From Aliidiomarina quisquiliarum (GTDB lineage Bacteria > Pseudomonadota > Gammaproteobacteria > Enterobacterales > Alteromonadaceae), in contig NZ_JAMFTN010000052.1 of the NCBI RefSeq assembly GCF_023922585.1, positions 52,916 to 116,915 of the forward strand: a stretch of 64,000 nucleotides of DNA, in the 5' to 3' direction. Of this stretch, positions 19,670 through 29,902 are shown piece after piece; position 1 is the first letter of the stretch, and every line of letters starts with the position of its first letter. Below the pieces are notes generated by a model. That model did no database searches. It had not been told where the DNA came from and was given only the letters and a program-made list of their open reading frames with translations. The translations under genes were made by a program, and so were the position numbers.

Positions 19670-20245
19670 GTGGCTGTTGATTATGCAAAAAAGAAGCCGC
19701 CTAAGCGCCGTGTGGCTCCCAAAAAACGTCAAGGGCCTGCTGCTAAGCCAAAAACCGGAGCGGTGCGTAACCAGCCTAATCGCAGGGTGTCGCTGCCACG
19801 TTTAATACTTACGGCTACGGCAGTAATAGTGTTTGTAGTGGTGTTAGTGTTACTAAAAAAACAAGGTAATTCGGCACCCGTACACCAGCAGGTGAAACAA
19901 CCGCATACTGAAGAAGCATTACCAGCACCACCACAAGAGCAGTGGAGCTATATTGAAGAGTTAGAAAATAAAGAAGTTGAGGTTGTGGTGCCAGAGCGAG
20001 CGGCTTCGCGACCACGGCTTATTCAGTGTGCTTCATTTCGTAATGAAAGTGATGCCGACGAAATGCGGGCCAAAATTGCTTTTATGGGGCTGGAAGCTCA
20101 AGTACGTGCTACCCAAGGCCAAACAGGTATGTGGTACCGGGTTATTTTAGGGCCATTTGAAAATCAACGGGTTGCTCAAGCCACCACCCATAAACTGCAG
20201 CGCGGCGGCATTAATAATTGCCAAATATGGAATTGGACCGACTAA
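19670..20245 (+). CDS. ftsN: FtsN-like SPOR-domain protein
   Basis: 191 residues with a GTG start. It has a basic cytoplasmic N-terminus (KKPPKRRVAPKKRQ), one membrane segment at about 43-62, a short Pro-rich linker, and a C-terminal SPOR domain (about 115-190: LIQCASFRNESDADEMRAKIAF, then YRVILGPFENQRVAQ). FtsN is the late divisome protein that activates septal wall synthesis; its SPOR domain binds denuded glycan. This copy is short compared with E. coli FtsN (319). It lies 3 bases after argS and upstream of hslVU, the conserved ftsN-hslV context, which supports FtsN over a generic SPOR protein. Confidence 0.85.
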   Translation: MAVDYAKKKPPKRRVAPKKRQGPAAKPKTGAVRNQPNRRVSLPRLILTATAVIVFVVVLVLLKKQGNSAPVHQQVKQPHTEEALPAPPQEQWSYIEELENKEVEVVVPERAASRPRLIQCASFRNESDADEMRAKIAFMGLEAQVRATQGQTGMWYRVILGPFENQRVAQATTHKLQRGGINNCQIWNWTD

Positions 20246-20271
20246 TTTCATAGTTAAAAGCAAAGAAAAAA

Positions 20272-20298
20272 GCGACGGCCATTGAAAAAAGCCGTCGC
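20272..20298 (-). terminator. Hairpin with T-run on the minus strand, upstream of hslV
   Basis: Stem GCGACGGC (20272-20279) / GCCGTCGC (20291-20298), loop of 11. On the minus strand the stem is followed by TTTTTTC, an intrinsic-terminator layout, though no minus-strand gene ends here. On the plus strand there is no T-run. The loop contains the -35 element of the proposed heat-shock promoter, so the hairpin may mainly shield hslV from antisense or readthrough transcription. Confidence 0.5.
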
Positions 20299-20310
20299 AG
20301 CCCCTATCTA
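20282..20310 (+). promoter_or_regulatory. Heat-shock (sigma-32) type promoter of hslVU
   Basis: A -35-like TTGAAA at 20282-20287, a 13-base spacer, and a -10-like CCCCTATCTA at 20301-20310. The sigma-32 consensus is CTTGAA, 13-17 bases, CCCCATNTA. hslVU is a known heat-shock operon in E. coli, and the element lies 60 bases before the hslV start. Confidence 0.75.
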
Positions 20311-20370
20311 AACTCCTATGATTCACTGAAAACTTTGGCGTTGTATAACCCAAAGTAGGAGTACTTCCCT

Positions 20371-20910
20371 ATGACCACTATCGTTTCTGTTCGACGCGGC
20401 GACCAAGTTGCCATTGGCGGCGACGGGCAAGTTTCATTAGGCAACACGGTAATGAAAGGTAACGCTCGTAAAGTTCGGCGCTTATATAAAGATCAAGTTA
20501 TCGCAGGCTTTGCTGGCGGTACTGCCGACGCTTTCACGCTGTTTGAGCTATTTGAAGCGAAGTTAGAAAAGCACCAAGGCAACTTAACTAAGGCTGCAGT
20601 TGAACTGGCTAAAGACTGGCGTACCGATCGTATGCTGCGGCGGCTAGAAGCGCTTTTGGCCGTGGCCGATAAAAACACGTCTTTAATTATCACCGGTAAT
20701 GGCGACGTGGTGCAGCCGGAAGACGACCTGATAGCTATTGGCTCGGGCGGCCCTTTTGCCCAGTCGGCAGCGCGAGCGTTACTAGAAAACACCGAGTTAG
20801 GTGCCATTGATATTGTTGAAAAAAGCTTAACCATTGCAGGCGACATTTGCGTGTATACCAATAACTTCCACACCATTGAAGTATTAGACGCCGAGCCAAG
20901 CAAGGAGTAA
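20371..20910 (+). CDS. hslV: HslV (ClpQ), peptidase subunit of HslUV
   Basis: 179 residues. It is a threonine peptidase of the proteasome beta-subunit family. The N-terminus MTTIVSVRR leaves Thr2 as nucleophile after Met removal; [23 protein letters not shown] is nearly invariant in HslV. Two hexameric HslV rings are capped by HslU ATPase rings to degrade misfolded and regulatory proteins in the cytoplasm. A good ribosome site (AGGAG) precedes ATG 20371. It lies 2 bases before hslU, behind a heat-shock type promoter. Confidence 0.99.
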   Translation: MTTIVSVRRGDQVAIGGDGQVSLGNTVMKGNARKVRRLYKDQVIAGFAGGTADAFTLFELFEAKLEKHQGNLTKAAVELAKDWRTDRMLRRLEALLAVADKNTSLIITGNGDVVQPEDDLIAIGSGGPFAQSAARALLENTELGAIDIVEKSLTIAGDICVYTNNFHTIEVLDAEPSKE

Positions 20911-20912
20911 TT

Positions 20913-22262
20913 ATGTCGAATATGACACCCCGTGAAATTGTAGATGAACTAAACCGCCATATTATTGGCCAAGAAGACGCTAAACGAGCAGTAGCGGTTG
21001 CGCTGCGTAATCGCTGGCGCCGTATGCAGCTTAATGAAGAGTTGCGCCAAGAAGTTACCCCAAAAAACATTTTAATGATCGGCCCCACCGGAGTAGGTAA
21101 AACTGAAATTGCCCGCCGTTTGGCAAAATTGGCCAATGCACCCTTCATTAAGGTTGAAGCCACCAAGTTTACTGAAGTAGGTTATGTGGGCAAAGAAGTT
21201 GAGTCGATAATTCGTGACTTAACCGACACCGCTGTAAAACTTATGCGTAGCACTGAAATTGCTCGGGTACGTCACCGCGCCGAAGACGCAGCCGAAGACC
21301 GCATACTCGACGTGCTGTTGCCACCAGCGAAAAAGAACTGGACGAGCGACGAGCCAAGAAGTAGTGACGAAGAGCAAAGTGCTACTCGGCAAACTTTCCG
21401 TAAAAAGCTGCGTGAAGGCAGCCTAGACGACAAAGAAATAGAAGTTGATTTGGCTATGGCTAGCATGGGCGTAGAAATTATGGCACCGCCAGGCATGGAA
21501 GAAATGACCTCGCAACTTCAAAGCATGTTCCAAAATGTGTCGGGCGGCAAAACCAAAAAGCGTAAAATGAAAATTAAAGATGCGCTCAAGCAGCTGATCG
21601 AAGAAGAGGCCGCTAAATTATTGAATCCCGATGAAATTAAAGAGAAAGCCGTTGAAGCAGTAGAACAAAATGGTATTGTTTTTCTTGATGAAATCGACAA
21701 AATTTGTCGCCGGTCCGATATGGGCGGTGGCGGTGGCGCCGATGTGTCTCGGGAAGGAGTGCAGCGCGACTTATTACCGTTAGTGGAAGGTACCACAGTA
21801 AGCACTAAGCACGGCATGGTGCGTACTGATCATATTCTGTTTATTGCTTCAGGCGCATTTCAAATGTCGAAGCCTTCAGACCTAATTCCTGAATTGCAGG
21901 GCCGTTTACCTATTCGGGTAACATTAAAAGCCTTAACAACAGACGACTTTGTAAGTATTTTAACCGAGCCTAGTGCGTCGCTTACGGATCAATACAAAGC
22001 ATTAATGGCCACGGAAGGTGTTAGTGTTCACTTTACCGAAGACGGCATTCGACGCATTGCTGAAATAGCTTGGCAAGTGAACGAGAAAACGGAAAACATT
22101 GGTGCTCGCCGCTTACATACGGTGCTCGAAAAGCTAATGGAAGAAGTGTCTTTTGTCGCTTCAGAACAAGAAGGTAGCTCGCTAACGGTTGATAAAGCCT
22201 ATGTGAACGAACATTTAAATGAGTTAGCAGACGACGAAGACCTAAGCCGCTTTATTTTGTAA
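20913..22262 (+). CDS. hslU: HslU (ClpY), ATPase subunit of HslUV
   Basis: 449 residues, standard length. It is an AAA+ unfoldase that feeds HslV. Walker A is GPTGVGKTE (near residue 55), Walker B FLDEIDKI, the pore motif is GYVGKEVE, and sensor and arginine-finger regions follow (QGRLPIRV, then [13 protein letters not shown]). The middle I domain (about 110-240) is present. The C-terminal DLSRFIL tail is the segment that inserts between HslV subunits. ATG 20913 follows hslV after 2 bases with an AGGAG site. Confidence 0.99.
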   Translation: MSNMTPREIVDELNRHIIGQEDAKRAVAVALRNRWRRMQLNEELRQEVTPKNILMIGPTGVGKTEIARRLAKLANAPFIKVEATKFTEVGYVGKEVESIIRDLTDTAVKLMRSTEIARVRHRAEDAAEDRILDVLLPPAKKNWTSDEPRSSDEEQSATRQTFRKKLREGSLDDKEIEVDLAMASMGVEIMAPPGMEEMTSQLQSMFQNVSGGKTKKRKMKIKDALKQLIEEEAAKLLNPDEIKEKAVEAVEQNGIVFLDEIDKICRRSDMGGGGGADVSREGVQRDLLPLVEGTTVSTKHGMVRTDHILFIASGAFQMSKPSDLIPELQGRLPIRVTLKALTTDDFVSILTEPSASLTDQYKALMATEGVSVHFTEDGIRRIAEIAWQVNEKTENIGARRLHTVLEKLMEEVSFVASEQEGSSLTVDKAYVNEHLNELADDEDLSRFIL

Positions 22263-22279
22263 GTGCATATTCCAGCCGG

Positions 22280-24343
22280 TTAGTGGTTATTGCCACTTAC
22301 CAGCTGGAATTTTGTTTGGCCCCAGTTTTTCCAGTGTTGTTGCAGTATGCCTAAGGCCAAAGGTATATCTACGGGCGGCGACATTAAATATCCCTGGGCC
22401 GAGTCACAGTCCATGTCTAATAAAGCCGACAGTTGCTCATGGGTTTCGACACCCTCAGCAATAACTTGTTTTCCCAAACCATGACTTAACTGCACTAAAG
22501 TTCGAACAATAGTTAAGTTGGCATCACTTTCTAACATTTCACTTATAAAGCTACGGTCTATTTTTATTTTGGCAATAGGTAGCCGGCGCAAATACGATAG
22601 CGACGAATAGCCCGTGCCAAAGTCGTCTATCGACACATGGAACCCCATGGCTTGCAGCTCACTAAGCACGTTTAAACCGGTATTAATGTCTGACACGGCC
22701 ACGTTCTCAGTAATTTCCAACTCTATGTCTGAAGCTATTAATTCGTACTTCTGCAGTAAGTTGCGCATGTTGGTGCACAAGGCTTTACTGGTAAATTGGC
22801 GAGCGCTTAAATTAACAGCAATAGGCACCGTGCGTTCCCCTGCTAACCGCCAAGTAGAAATTAACTTACCCACATGATTTAACACCCAAGTGTCTACTTC
22901 AGACGCCATACCCAACTGCTCAGCATAGGGTAAAAACTCACCTGGCCCAAGTAAACCACGGGTAGGATGTTGCCACCGAATAAGGGCTTCAAAAGCGCTA
23001 AGTGCTTGGCGACGACCACTATAGATAGGCTGTAGCTGAATAAAAAACTCATCGCTTTGAATAGCGCGGCGCAATTCCGGCTCAATGTCGGCTAAACGAA
23101 TATAGTTTTCGTCCATTCCCCGTTGATACATCATAATGCTGGGGTTGTTGGAAAGTTTGGCATTGGCAAGGGCTATATTTGCTTTGCTTAACAAGCCTTC
23201 GGTGCGGCTACCATGTTGCGGGTAACGTGCAATACCAAAACTGCACGACAAATGCACTTCGTGGCCGTCAATAATCATTGTTTTTTGTAAGCAGGTTTGA
23301 ATTTGCTGCGCGAGGTCTTCCATGAAGGAAAGCCGTTTAAGATGATCAAATACCAATACAAAAACGTCGCCACTAATACGAGCGGCAAGTAAGGGCTTCG
23401 CAGGAGATTGGCGTAAGCGCTCACTAACTTCAATCAGCACTCGGTCGCCCCCACGCATACCTAGGGTGTCGTTAATGGCTTTAAAGCGATCAACCCCAAT
23501 CATAAATATTGTTAAGTGGCGGCCATTAGCGCGGCATGAGTCTATAAGCAGCGGCATTTTACTCATTAGTTCGCCGCGGTTGGGTAGTTTAGTTAAGGCG
23601 TCGTGGCGGTGAAGAAACTCGGCTTGTTGCATAGCATTTATGGCTTGATGACGTTCCGACTCAAGCAGCCAAATGGTTATTCCTAGTGCCGTAATAGCAA
23701 GGACCACCACATTGAAAAAGCCTTGGTAAGCCCAAATAGACTCTTGCACATGACTTAAAGAAAATTGGTTAAACAACGCTACCAACAGCAGGTTTTTCAT
23801 TCCATGCAGGCCTAAAGCTATGGAAATTAGTCGTGGCCCTAGCAAAGCAAATGTATAGCGCCAAATAAGTAGGCTAATTGCCATGAGTATCATGCCACTT
23901 AAAAATAGCATGGTTCTTTCTTGCATAAATAAAGGTACAGCAATGGGCGTGGTTATAGATGTTGTTAGTGAAAAGTCGTTTAAGCTAAATACAACCGCAG
24001 CTATATAAATAACCCAACGCCAGGGGCGTGTTGGAGGTTGCTGCCGAACAATGTCGAACACACCAAAACATAACAAAACAAGGGCAATATAAAAGCCAGA
24101 TAAATGCGCATGGCTTAGAAATAAGTCGACTGGAGCGCTGCTTGGTAACCATGAAAAACTAGCCATACGGAAAAAAGTAAAGCCGGTACCAAGACCGTAA
24201 TACATGGCTGCGTAGGCCCAAAAACGTAAATAAGGACGCCGATAGGTACGAAAATAGTGCAGCAACAACAGCGCAAACCCCAGCATAAGAATAGTCTGCG
24301 CGGCATAGCTGGCACTGGCTATAGCTATATTAGTTGGGTGCAT
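22280..24343 (-). CDS. Membrane GGDEF-EAL protein, likely c-di-GMP phosphodiesterase
   Basis: 687 residues. The N-terminal part (about 10-220) has about seven membrane segments and no family I can name. A GGDEF domain follows (about 240-400), but its signature reads ARISGDVFVLVF, so the second Gly-Glu is lost and cyclase activity is unlikely. The EAL domain (about 420-670) keeps FEALIRW, the EITE and ENV acidic residues, SIDDFGTGYSSL and AEGVET, so it should hydrolyse c-di-GMP. The GGDEF half may act as a GTP sensor. It is convergent with hslU and transcribed alone. Confidence 0.88.
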   Translation of the reverse strand: MHPTNIAIASASYAAQTILMLGFALLLLHYFRTYRRPYLRFWAYAAMYYGLGTGFTFFRMASFSWLPSSAPVDLFLSHAHLSGFYIALVLLCFGVFDIVRQQPPTRPWRWVIYIAAVVFSLNDFSLTTSITTPIAVPLFMQERTMLFLSGMILMAISLLIWRYTFALLGPRLISIALGLHGMKNLLLVALFNQFSLSHVQESIWAYQGFFNVVVLAITALGITIWLLESERHQAINAMQQAEFLHRHDALTKLPNRGELMSKMPLLIDSCRANGRHLTIFMIGVDRFKAINDTLGMRGGDRVLIEVSERLRQSPAKPLLAARISGDVFVLVFDHLKRLSFMEDLAQQIQTCLQKTMIIDGHEVHLSCSFGIARYPQHGSRTEGLLSKANIALANAKLSNNPSIMMYQRGMDENYIRLADIEPELRRAIQSDEFFIQLQPIYSGRRQALSAFEALIRWQHPTRGLLGPGEFLPYAEQLGMASEVDTWVLNHVGKLISTWRLAGERTVPIAVNLSARQFTSKALCTNMRNLLQKYELIASDIELEITENVAVSDINTGLNVLSELQAMGFHVSIDDFGTGYSSLSYLRRLPIAKIKIDRSFISEMLESDANLTIVRTLVQLSHGLGKQVIAEGVETHEQLSALLDMDCDSAQGYLMSPPVDIPLALGILQQHWKNWGQTKFQLVSGNNH

Positions 24344-24539
24344 ACAAGTTGAACACCTTTTTTTTTATAGTTGTAATGACATTGATTTAACAGGTTTATT
24401 CACAACAAATCAACACAATCAGTGCGGTTGTTACGGTTCGTGCACAGCTACTTTTGAATAAACACGGCAATTATTTTTAACCGCAGCAGTTCAGGGGTAT
24501 ACTGGTGGTTAATACTTGCCTAACTGTAGGAACCTAGTC

Positions 24540-25025
24540 ATGGAATACAATACGTCTGAACTATGTGATTTGTTTGCCGATGCTGTCGATGTGGTTGAAC
24601 CAATGTTTGTTAACTACGGTGGTCGTTCGTCTTTTGGTGGCCAAGTGGTTACAGTGAAGTGCCATGAAGATAAGGGCGTTATTGAAAAAGTTCTTACGCA
24701 AAATGGTAAGGGCAAAGTGCTAGTTATTGACGGTGGTGGTTCACTTCGCCGCGCATTAATAGACATAAGTATTGCCGAAATAGCCTTTGAAAATGATTGG
24801 GAAGGTATTATCTGCTACGGCTGTGTACGCGATGTTGACGCCCTTGACGAACTCGATTTAGGAATTCAAGGCATTGCTTCTATTCCTGTAGGGGCTGATT
24901 CTGAAAGCGTAGGCGAGTCAGACATAGCCATTAATTTTGGCGGCGTTACTTTCTTACCTGAAGATCACGTATATGCTGACAACACTGGGGTTATTTTGTC
25001 GCCAGAACCTTTAGACATAGAGTAA
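24540..25025 (+). CDS. rraA: RraA, regulator of ribonuclease E activity
   Basis: 161 residues from ATG 24540, exactly the E. coli length; a start at 24516 would add 8 unconserved residues. RraA is a trimeric protein that binds the RNase E degradosome scaffold and inhibits RNA cleavage. Visible family signatures are [36 protein letters not shown] start, [15 protein letters not shown] and [12 protein letters not shown]. It lies 8 bases before hutG on the same strand. The RNase E link comes from the family, not from this locus. Confidence 0.97.
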   Translation: MEYNTSELCDLFADAVDVVEPMFVNYGGRSSFGGQVVTVKCHEDKGVIEKVLTQNGKGKVLVIDGGGSLRRALIDISIAEIAFENDWEGIICYGCVRDVDALDELDLGIQGIASIPVGADSESVGESDIAINFGGVTFLPEDHVYADNTGVILSPEPLDIE

Positions 25026-25033
25026 CCTAATTT

Positions 25034-26086
25034 ATGTCGGTGGTGACTGAGTTTATTCAACGGGCCGAGCCACAGCAGTGGGTGCGGCCTCGCGACGGCG
25101 AAGTTAAGTTGGGCCAAGCAGTAGCGTGCTTACCCCAGTGCAACGATTACAAAGCCTGTTTAACCGAGCTTTATGCAGCGGGCTGCAAAGTGGCTATTGT
25201 TGGCGTGCCGGAAAGCATTGGCCCGCGAGCAAACTTAGGCCGCGGCGGAGCTGAAGGTGGCTGGAATGCCTTCCAAAGCCAATTTTATAACCTGCAAGAT
25301 ACCCTCGAACTGCCCATTCAAGACGTGCTAATTGTTGGTGCGGTTAACTGCGACGAATTAATGGCAGAAGCCGCCGCCTTAAATGCTAATAACGCCCATG
25401 ATTTAACCCGCTTACGCGAATTATGCAGCATTCTTGATCGCCGCGTTCAACACGTGCTTAAACCTTTATTTGCCACCGGTTACGACGTTATTTTAATTGG
25501 TGGCGGGCATAATAATGCTTACCCGCTGCTTACCGCCTTACATGAAGTTACGGGGCGCAGTTGTGGCGCAGTAAACCTAGACCCCCATGCCGACTTCCGT
25601 CAGCGTGAAGGCCGCCATAGTGGCAATGGCTTTAGTTACGCCTATGTGGAAGGTGCGCTAGAACACTACCATGTGGTGTCGTTGCATGAAGGCAAAAATT
25701 CGGCAGCCAGCTTAAAAGACTTAAACGACGCCGGCTTCCGCTACCACAGTATTCACCACCTGTATGAAATGGAGTTTATTGCGGCCATGGCTGAAGTGGC
25801 TAATACAGCGGCAAGCTGGCATGCTCCACTAGGGGTTGAAGTAGACATCGACGCCATTCAATTTGCCCCTGCCAGCGCTTATAACACCACGGGAGTTACC
25901 CCAGGGCAAGCCTACCGTTTTGTTAGTGATCTGGCCTTATTACCCGAGGCACGTTATTTACACTTAGCTGAAGCAGCCCCTAGCTGCCACCCCGCCGGAG
26001 AAGAAGCAGGAATACAGCATGCGGGGCAGCTACTGAGCGAACTTGTTATTGCTTGGCTACGAGGCCGTGAAAAACGCAGCCGGTAA
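25034..26086 (+). CDS. hutG: Formimidoylglutamase
   Basis: 350 residues of the arginase/agmatinase (ureohydrolase) family. It hydrolyses N-formimidoyl-L-glutamate to glutamate and formamide, the last step of histidine breakdown. Metal-binding motifs are GGGHNNAYP, NLDPHADFR and EVDIDAIQFAP, which hold the two Mn ions. The specific substrate follows from the neighbouring hut genes and the HutG-type sequence. It lies 8 bases after rraA and converges on hutI, so it is not in the hutCUH transcript and may be read from the rraA promoter. Confidence 0.9.
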   Translation: MSVVTEFIQRAEPQQWVRPRDGEVKLGQAVACLPQCNDYKACLTELYAAGCKVAIVGVPESIGPRANLGRGGAEGGWNAFQSQFYNLQDTLELPIQDVLIVGAVNCDELMAEAAALNANNAHDLTRLRELCSILDRRVQHVLKPLFATGYDVILIGGGHNNAYPLLTALHEVTGRSCGAVNLDPHADFRQREGRHSGNGFSYAYVEGALEHYHVVSLHEGKNSAASLKDLNDAGFRYHSIHHLYEMEFIAAMAEVANTAASWHAPLGVEVDIDAIQFAPASAYNTTGVTPGQAYRFVSDLALLPEARYLHLAEAAPSCHPAGEEAGIQHAGQLLSELVIAWLRGREKRSR

Positions 26087-26121
26087 TTGCGCTAAACAAA
26101 GCCCGCCCGGCAGTGTATAAC

Positions 26122-27330
26122 TTAGCTGCCTGCAAACCAACGTTGCACTAAGCGGTTAATACCTAACTCGTAACACAACTCTTCTGGCGCGCTAATTTGC
26201 CATAGGGCTAAGTCGGCGCGCATGCCCTCCTTTAATTCACCTGTGTCGGTTAAGCCAAGGGCTTGTGCCGCATGCTTAGTGGTAGCTAACCAGGCTTCTT
26301 CTGGAGTAAAGCGAAACAAAGTGCAGGCCATGTGCATCATTAGTGGCAAATTAAATATTGGCGACGTACCTGGATTAGCGTCGGTAGCAATGGCCATTTT
26401 TACCCCGGCGGTACGCATCGCTTCAATGGGTGGTAATTTGGTTTCCCGTAAAAAATAATAGGCGCCAGGTAACAGCACGGCAACAGTGTCGGCAGCGGCC
26501 ATAGCGGCAATGCCCTTGTTAGACAAATACTCTAAATGGTCTGCCGAAAGGCCGTTATAACTGGCCACTAAACTGGCACCGTCTTGATCACTTAACTGCT
26601 CGGCATGTAACTTCACTGGTAAACCAAGCGCCTGCGCTGCTGCAAATACTCGTTCGGTTTGTTGGCGGGTAAAACCAATGTTTTCACAAAACACGTCTAC
26701 GGCGTCGGCTAATCCTTCTGCCGCAGCGGCGGGCAAAATAGTGTCGCAAATGTATGTAATGTAGTCGTCGGCACGGTCTTTATATTCAGGAGGCAAGGCG
26801 TGGGCTGCAAGTAATGTGGTTACCACACGTACTGGCAATTCCTCGCCTAGTTTACGGGCTACCCGTAGTTGCTTTAATTCGTCGTCTAGGCTTAAACCGT
26901 AGCCCGACTTAATTTCAATACTGCTTACTCCTTGTGCAATTAGCGCCTCGGCGCGCTCTTTCGCACTGGCAAACAACTCAGCTTCGGTTGCGGCCCGGGT
27001 AGCGCGTACGGTAGAAAGTATGCCACCGCCGGCAGCAGCAATGGCTTCGTAACTTACCCCATGCAACCGTTGTTTAAATTCATTGGCACGGCTGCCGCCC
27101 CACACTAAATGGGTGTGGCAGTCGATGAGTGCGGGGGTTAACAGGCCACCTTTACCATTCACATTGGTTTGGGGTGACTCTTTCAAAGGCTGCCACTGTG
27201 CCGGCAAGTCGGCTTCTTTTCCTACCCAAACAATACGCTGGTGTTCGCAAACTAAAGCGCCTTGTTCAATTAAACCCAAATTTGAGTCGTTCATGGTGGC
27301 TACGGTGAGGTTATGGAACAAGGTAGGCAT
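26122..27330 (-). CDS. hutI: Imidazolonepropionase
   Basis: 402 residues of the amidohydrolase superfamily. It opens the imidazolone ring to give formimidoylglutamate, step 3 of histidine breakdown. The metal-binding HTH is in LIDCHTHLVWGGSR, the substrate-binding SGYG in IEIKSGYGLSLDDE, a His in KLHAEQLSD and Asp in ATDANPGTSP. The sequence is full length. It is divergent from hutC, sharing the intergenic operator, and its stop faces the hutG stop. Confidence 0.97.
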   Translation of the reverse strand: MPTLFHNLTVATMNDSNLGLIEQGALVCEHQRIVWVGKEADLPAQWQPLKESPQTNVNGKGGLLTPALIDCHTHLVWGGSRANEFKQRLHGVSYEAIAAAGGGILSTVRATRAATEAELFASAKERAEALIAQGVSSIEIKSGYGLSLDDELKQLRVARKLGEELPVRVVTTLLAAHALPPEYKDRADDYITYICDTILPAAAAEGLADAVDVFCENIGFTRQQTERVFAAAQALGLPVKLHAEQLSDQDGASLVASYNGLSADHLEYLSNKGIAAMAAADTVAVLLPGAYYFLRETKLPPIEAMRTAGVKMAIATDANPGTSPIFNLPLMMHMACTLFRFTPEEAWLATTKHAAQALGLTDTGELKEGMRADLALWQISAPEELCYELGINRLVQRWFAGS

Positions 27331-27428
27331 AGCTACTCCTAAATAAAAAATAAGTCATTCAATGCAGTAAACACCATAGTTGTTTAGAGCTTCATTGAAC
27401 AGCTGACAACAATAAACTTACTTGCTAA

Positions 27429-27438
27429 TGTATATACA
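27429..27438. promoter_or_regulatory. HutC-type operator in the hutI-hutC intergenic region
   Basis: Perfect 10-base palindrome TGTATATACA, of the TGTA-N2-TACA form used by HutC regulators. It sits 51 bases before hutC and 98 bases before hutI, so one site could control both divergent units. Urocanate is the usual inducer of HutC. Confidence 0.75.
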
Positions 27439-27489
27439 ACAAATCGAGTGACTACGCAAAAGTAACGCGCCTTTTATGTGGAGCCGGCA

Positions 27490-28215
27490 ATGTCAAAGTA
27501 CGAACAGATTAAAGAATATATTTACCAAAAAATTGAAAGTGGTGAATGGCCAGAAAACCATCCGGTGAGTTCAGAAAATGGCCTAGCGGGACAATTTAAT
27601 GTAAGCCGTATGACCGCTCGGCGCGCGCTACAAGAATTAGCCGACGAAGGGTTAGTAACTCGGGCCCGCGGCTCGGGCACTTTTGTGGCACCGTTAAAGT
27701 CGCAGTCGGCTTTGCTTACTATTCGTAATATTGCCGATGAAATACGCACGCGACAGCATCAGCACCATGCAAAAGTGGTGCTGATGGAAGAAGTATCAGC
27801 GCCACCTACCCTTGCCACGTTTTTACATGTGCCAAATGGCAGCAAGGTGTGGCATTCGGTAATCATTCATTTTGAAAACGACCAACCCGTACAAGTGGAA
27901 GACCGCTATGTAAACCCGCGCTTAGTGCCTGAATACGGCCAGCAAGACTTTACCGCCTGCACCCCCCATGAGTATTTGTGCGAGGTAACCCCGCTTACGG
28001 AAGCAAGCCACCAAATTGAAGCAGTATTACCCGACCAACAAACTATGCAATGGCTAGGTTTAAGCGAGCCAGAACCTTGTTTGCAAATTAATCGACGCAC
28101 CTGGTGCAGCGACGGCGTGGTGAGCCAAGCTACGCTAACTCACCCGGGCTCAAAATATAGATTGGGCGGTCACATAACCTTCCGCTCGCCACGAAAAACC
28201 AAAGGAGAAGTGTAA
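27490..28215 (+). CDS. hutC: HutC, GntR-family repressor of histidine utilisation
   Basis: 241 residues from ATG 27490, with a GGAG six bases upstream; ATG 27476 and GTG 27478 overlap this site and are less likely. An N-terminal GntR winged helix (about 4-70: [30 protein letters not shown]) precedes a UTRA ligand-binding domain (about 90-235, including [19 protein letters not shown]). HutC represses hut genes until urocanate binds. It is first in the hutC-hutU-hutH unit, with hutU 1 base after its stop. Confidence 0.94.
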   Translation: MSKYEQIKEYIYQKIESGEWPENHPVSSENGLAGQFNVSRMTARRALQELADEGLVTRARGSGTFVAPLKSQSALLTIRNIADEIRTRQHQHHAKVVLMEEVSAPPTLATFLHVPNGSKVWHSVIIHFENDQPVQVEDRYVNPRLVPEYGQQDFTACTPHEYLCEVTPLTEASHQIEAVLPDQQTMQWLGLSEPEPCLQINRRTWCSDGVVSQATLTHPGSKYRLGGHITFRSPRKTKGEV

Positions 28216-28216
28216 T

Positions 28217-29902
28217 ATGAAAGTAACACGTATCGACCCTAGCCGTGTTATTCGCGCGGCACGTGGAGCTGAAAAAACAGCTCTGAGCTGGCAAACAGAA
28301 GCGGCTAAACGCATGCTGATGAATAACCTTGATCCTGAAGTGGCTGAACACCCTGCAGGGCTAGTAGTTTACGGTGGTATTGGCCGTGCCGCCCGCAACT
28401 GGGAATGTTACGACCGTATAGTTGAAGTGTTAGACAGGCTTACCGACGAAGAAACCCTATTAGTACAAAGCGGCAAACCAGTCGGGGTGTTCCCCACCCA
28501 TAAAAACGCCCCACGAGTATTAATAGCTAACTCGAACCTAGTACCAAAGTGGGCCAACTGGGAACACTTTAACGAACTCGACCGTGCCGGTTTAATGATG
28601 TACGGCCAAATGACAGCCGGTAGTTGGATTTACATTGGTTCACAAGGCATTGTGCAAGGTACCTATGAAACCTTTGGTGCAGTGGCTCGCCAACACTTTA
28701 ATGGTAACGCCGCAGGTAAGTGGGTGCTTACAGGTGGGCTAGGCGGTATGGGTGGTGCACAGCCACTAGCCGCGACTATGGCAGGTTTTTCTATGCTTGC
28801 AGTCGACGTGGACGAAACCCGTATCGACTTCCGTATTCGTACCCGCTATGTCGACGAAAAAGCAGCTGATTTAGACAGCGCCTTAGCCCGCATTGAACAG
28901 GCAAACAAAGAAGGTAAGCCGGTTTCAGTTGGCTTGCTTGGTAACGCTGCCGACGTATTTGCAGAATTAGTAAAACGCGGTATTACCCCAGACGTAGTCA
29001 CCGACCAAACTTCGGCTCACGACCCTTTAAATGGTTATTTGCCACAAGGCTGGACCAATGAACAAGCAGCGCAAGCGCGTTTAGAAGACGAAGCGAAAGT
29101 AGTGAAAGCCGCCAAACAAAGTATGGCCGTGCAGGTTAAAGCCATGCTTACCATGCAAGAGCGCGGCGCCGCCACGCTAGACTACGGCAATAACATTCGC
29201 CAAATGGCCCACGACGAAGGTGTAGAAAATGCCTTCGACTTCCCAGGCTTTGTGCCGGCTTATATTCGCCCACTGTTCTGTGAAGGCATTGGCCCATTCC
29301 GTTGGGTGGCGTTATCGGGTGATCCGGAAGACATTTACAAAACCGATGCCAAAGTAAAAGAGCTACTACCAGACAACAAGCACCTGCATAACTGGCTCGA
29401 CATGGCCCGTGAGCGTATTGCTTTTCAAGGCTTGCCGTCGCGTATTTGTTGGGTTGGTTTAAAAGACCGTGCCCGCTTAGGTGTTGCCTTTAATGAAATG
29501 GTACGCAATGGCGAGCTAAAGGCCCCCATTGTTATTGGCCGTGATCATTTAGACTCAGGCTCTGTTGCAAGCCCGAACCGCGAAACAGAAGCCATGATGG
29601 ACGGTTCCGACGCCGTGTCCGACTGGCCACTACTGAATGCGCTGTTAAACACTGCTGGCGGTGCCACGTGGGTTAGTTTGCACCATGGTGGTGGTGTAGG
29701 CATGGGGTACTCACAGCATTCGGGTGTAGTGATTGTTGCCGACGGTACTGACGACGCTGAACAACGCTTGCAGCGCGTACTTTGGAACGACCCAGGTACA
29801 GGCGTTATGCGCCATGCCGACGCCGGTTACGATATTGCTAAGAAATCAGCCGTAGAGTGCGGCTTAGACTTACCTATGATTGAAGAGACACAAAAGCCAT
29901 GA
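28217..29902 (+). CDS. hutU: Urocanate hydratase (urocanase)
   Basis: 561 residues, normal length. It converts urocanate to imidazolone propionate using a tightly bound NAD+. Visible are the [16 protein letters not shown] block, [13 protein letters not shown] dinucleotide-binding stretch, and the conserved active-site Cys in [12 protein letters not shown]. The ATG follows the hutC stop with a strong AAAGGAGAA site. It overlaps hutH by 4 bases (ATGA). Confidence 0.98.
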   Translation: MKVTRIDPSRVIRAARGAEKTALSWQTEAAKRMLMNNLDPEVAEHPAGLVVYGGIGRAARNWECYDRIVEVLDRLTDEETLLVQSGKPVGVFPTHKNAPRVLIANSNLVPKWANWEHFNELDRAGLMMYGQMTAGSWIYIGSQGIVQGTYETFGAVARQHFNGNAAGKWVLTGGLGGMGGAQPLAATMAGFSMLAVDVDETRIDFRIRTRYVDEKAADLDSALARIEQANKEGKPVSVGLLGNAADVFAELVKRGITPDVVTDQTSAHDPLNGYLPQGWTNEQAAQARLEDEAKVVKAAKQSMAVQVKAMLTMQERGAATLDYGNNIRQMAHDEGVENAFDFPGFVPAYIRPLFCEGIGPFRWVALSGDPEDIYKTDAKVKELLPDNKHLHNWLDMARERIAFQGLPSRICWVGLKDRARLGVAFNEMVRNGELKAPIVIGRDHLDSGSVASPNRETEAMMDGSDAVSDWPLLNALLNTAGGATWVSLHHGGGVGMGYSQHSGVVIVADGTDDAEQRLQRVLWNDPGTGVMRHADAGYDIAKKSAVECGLDLPMIEETQKP

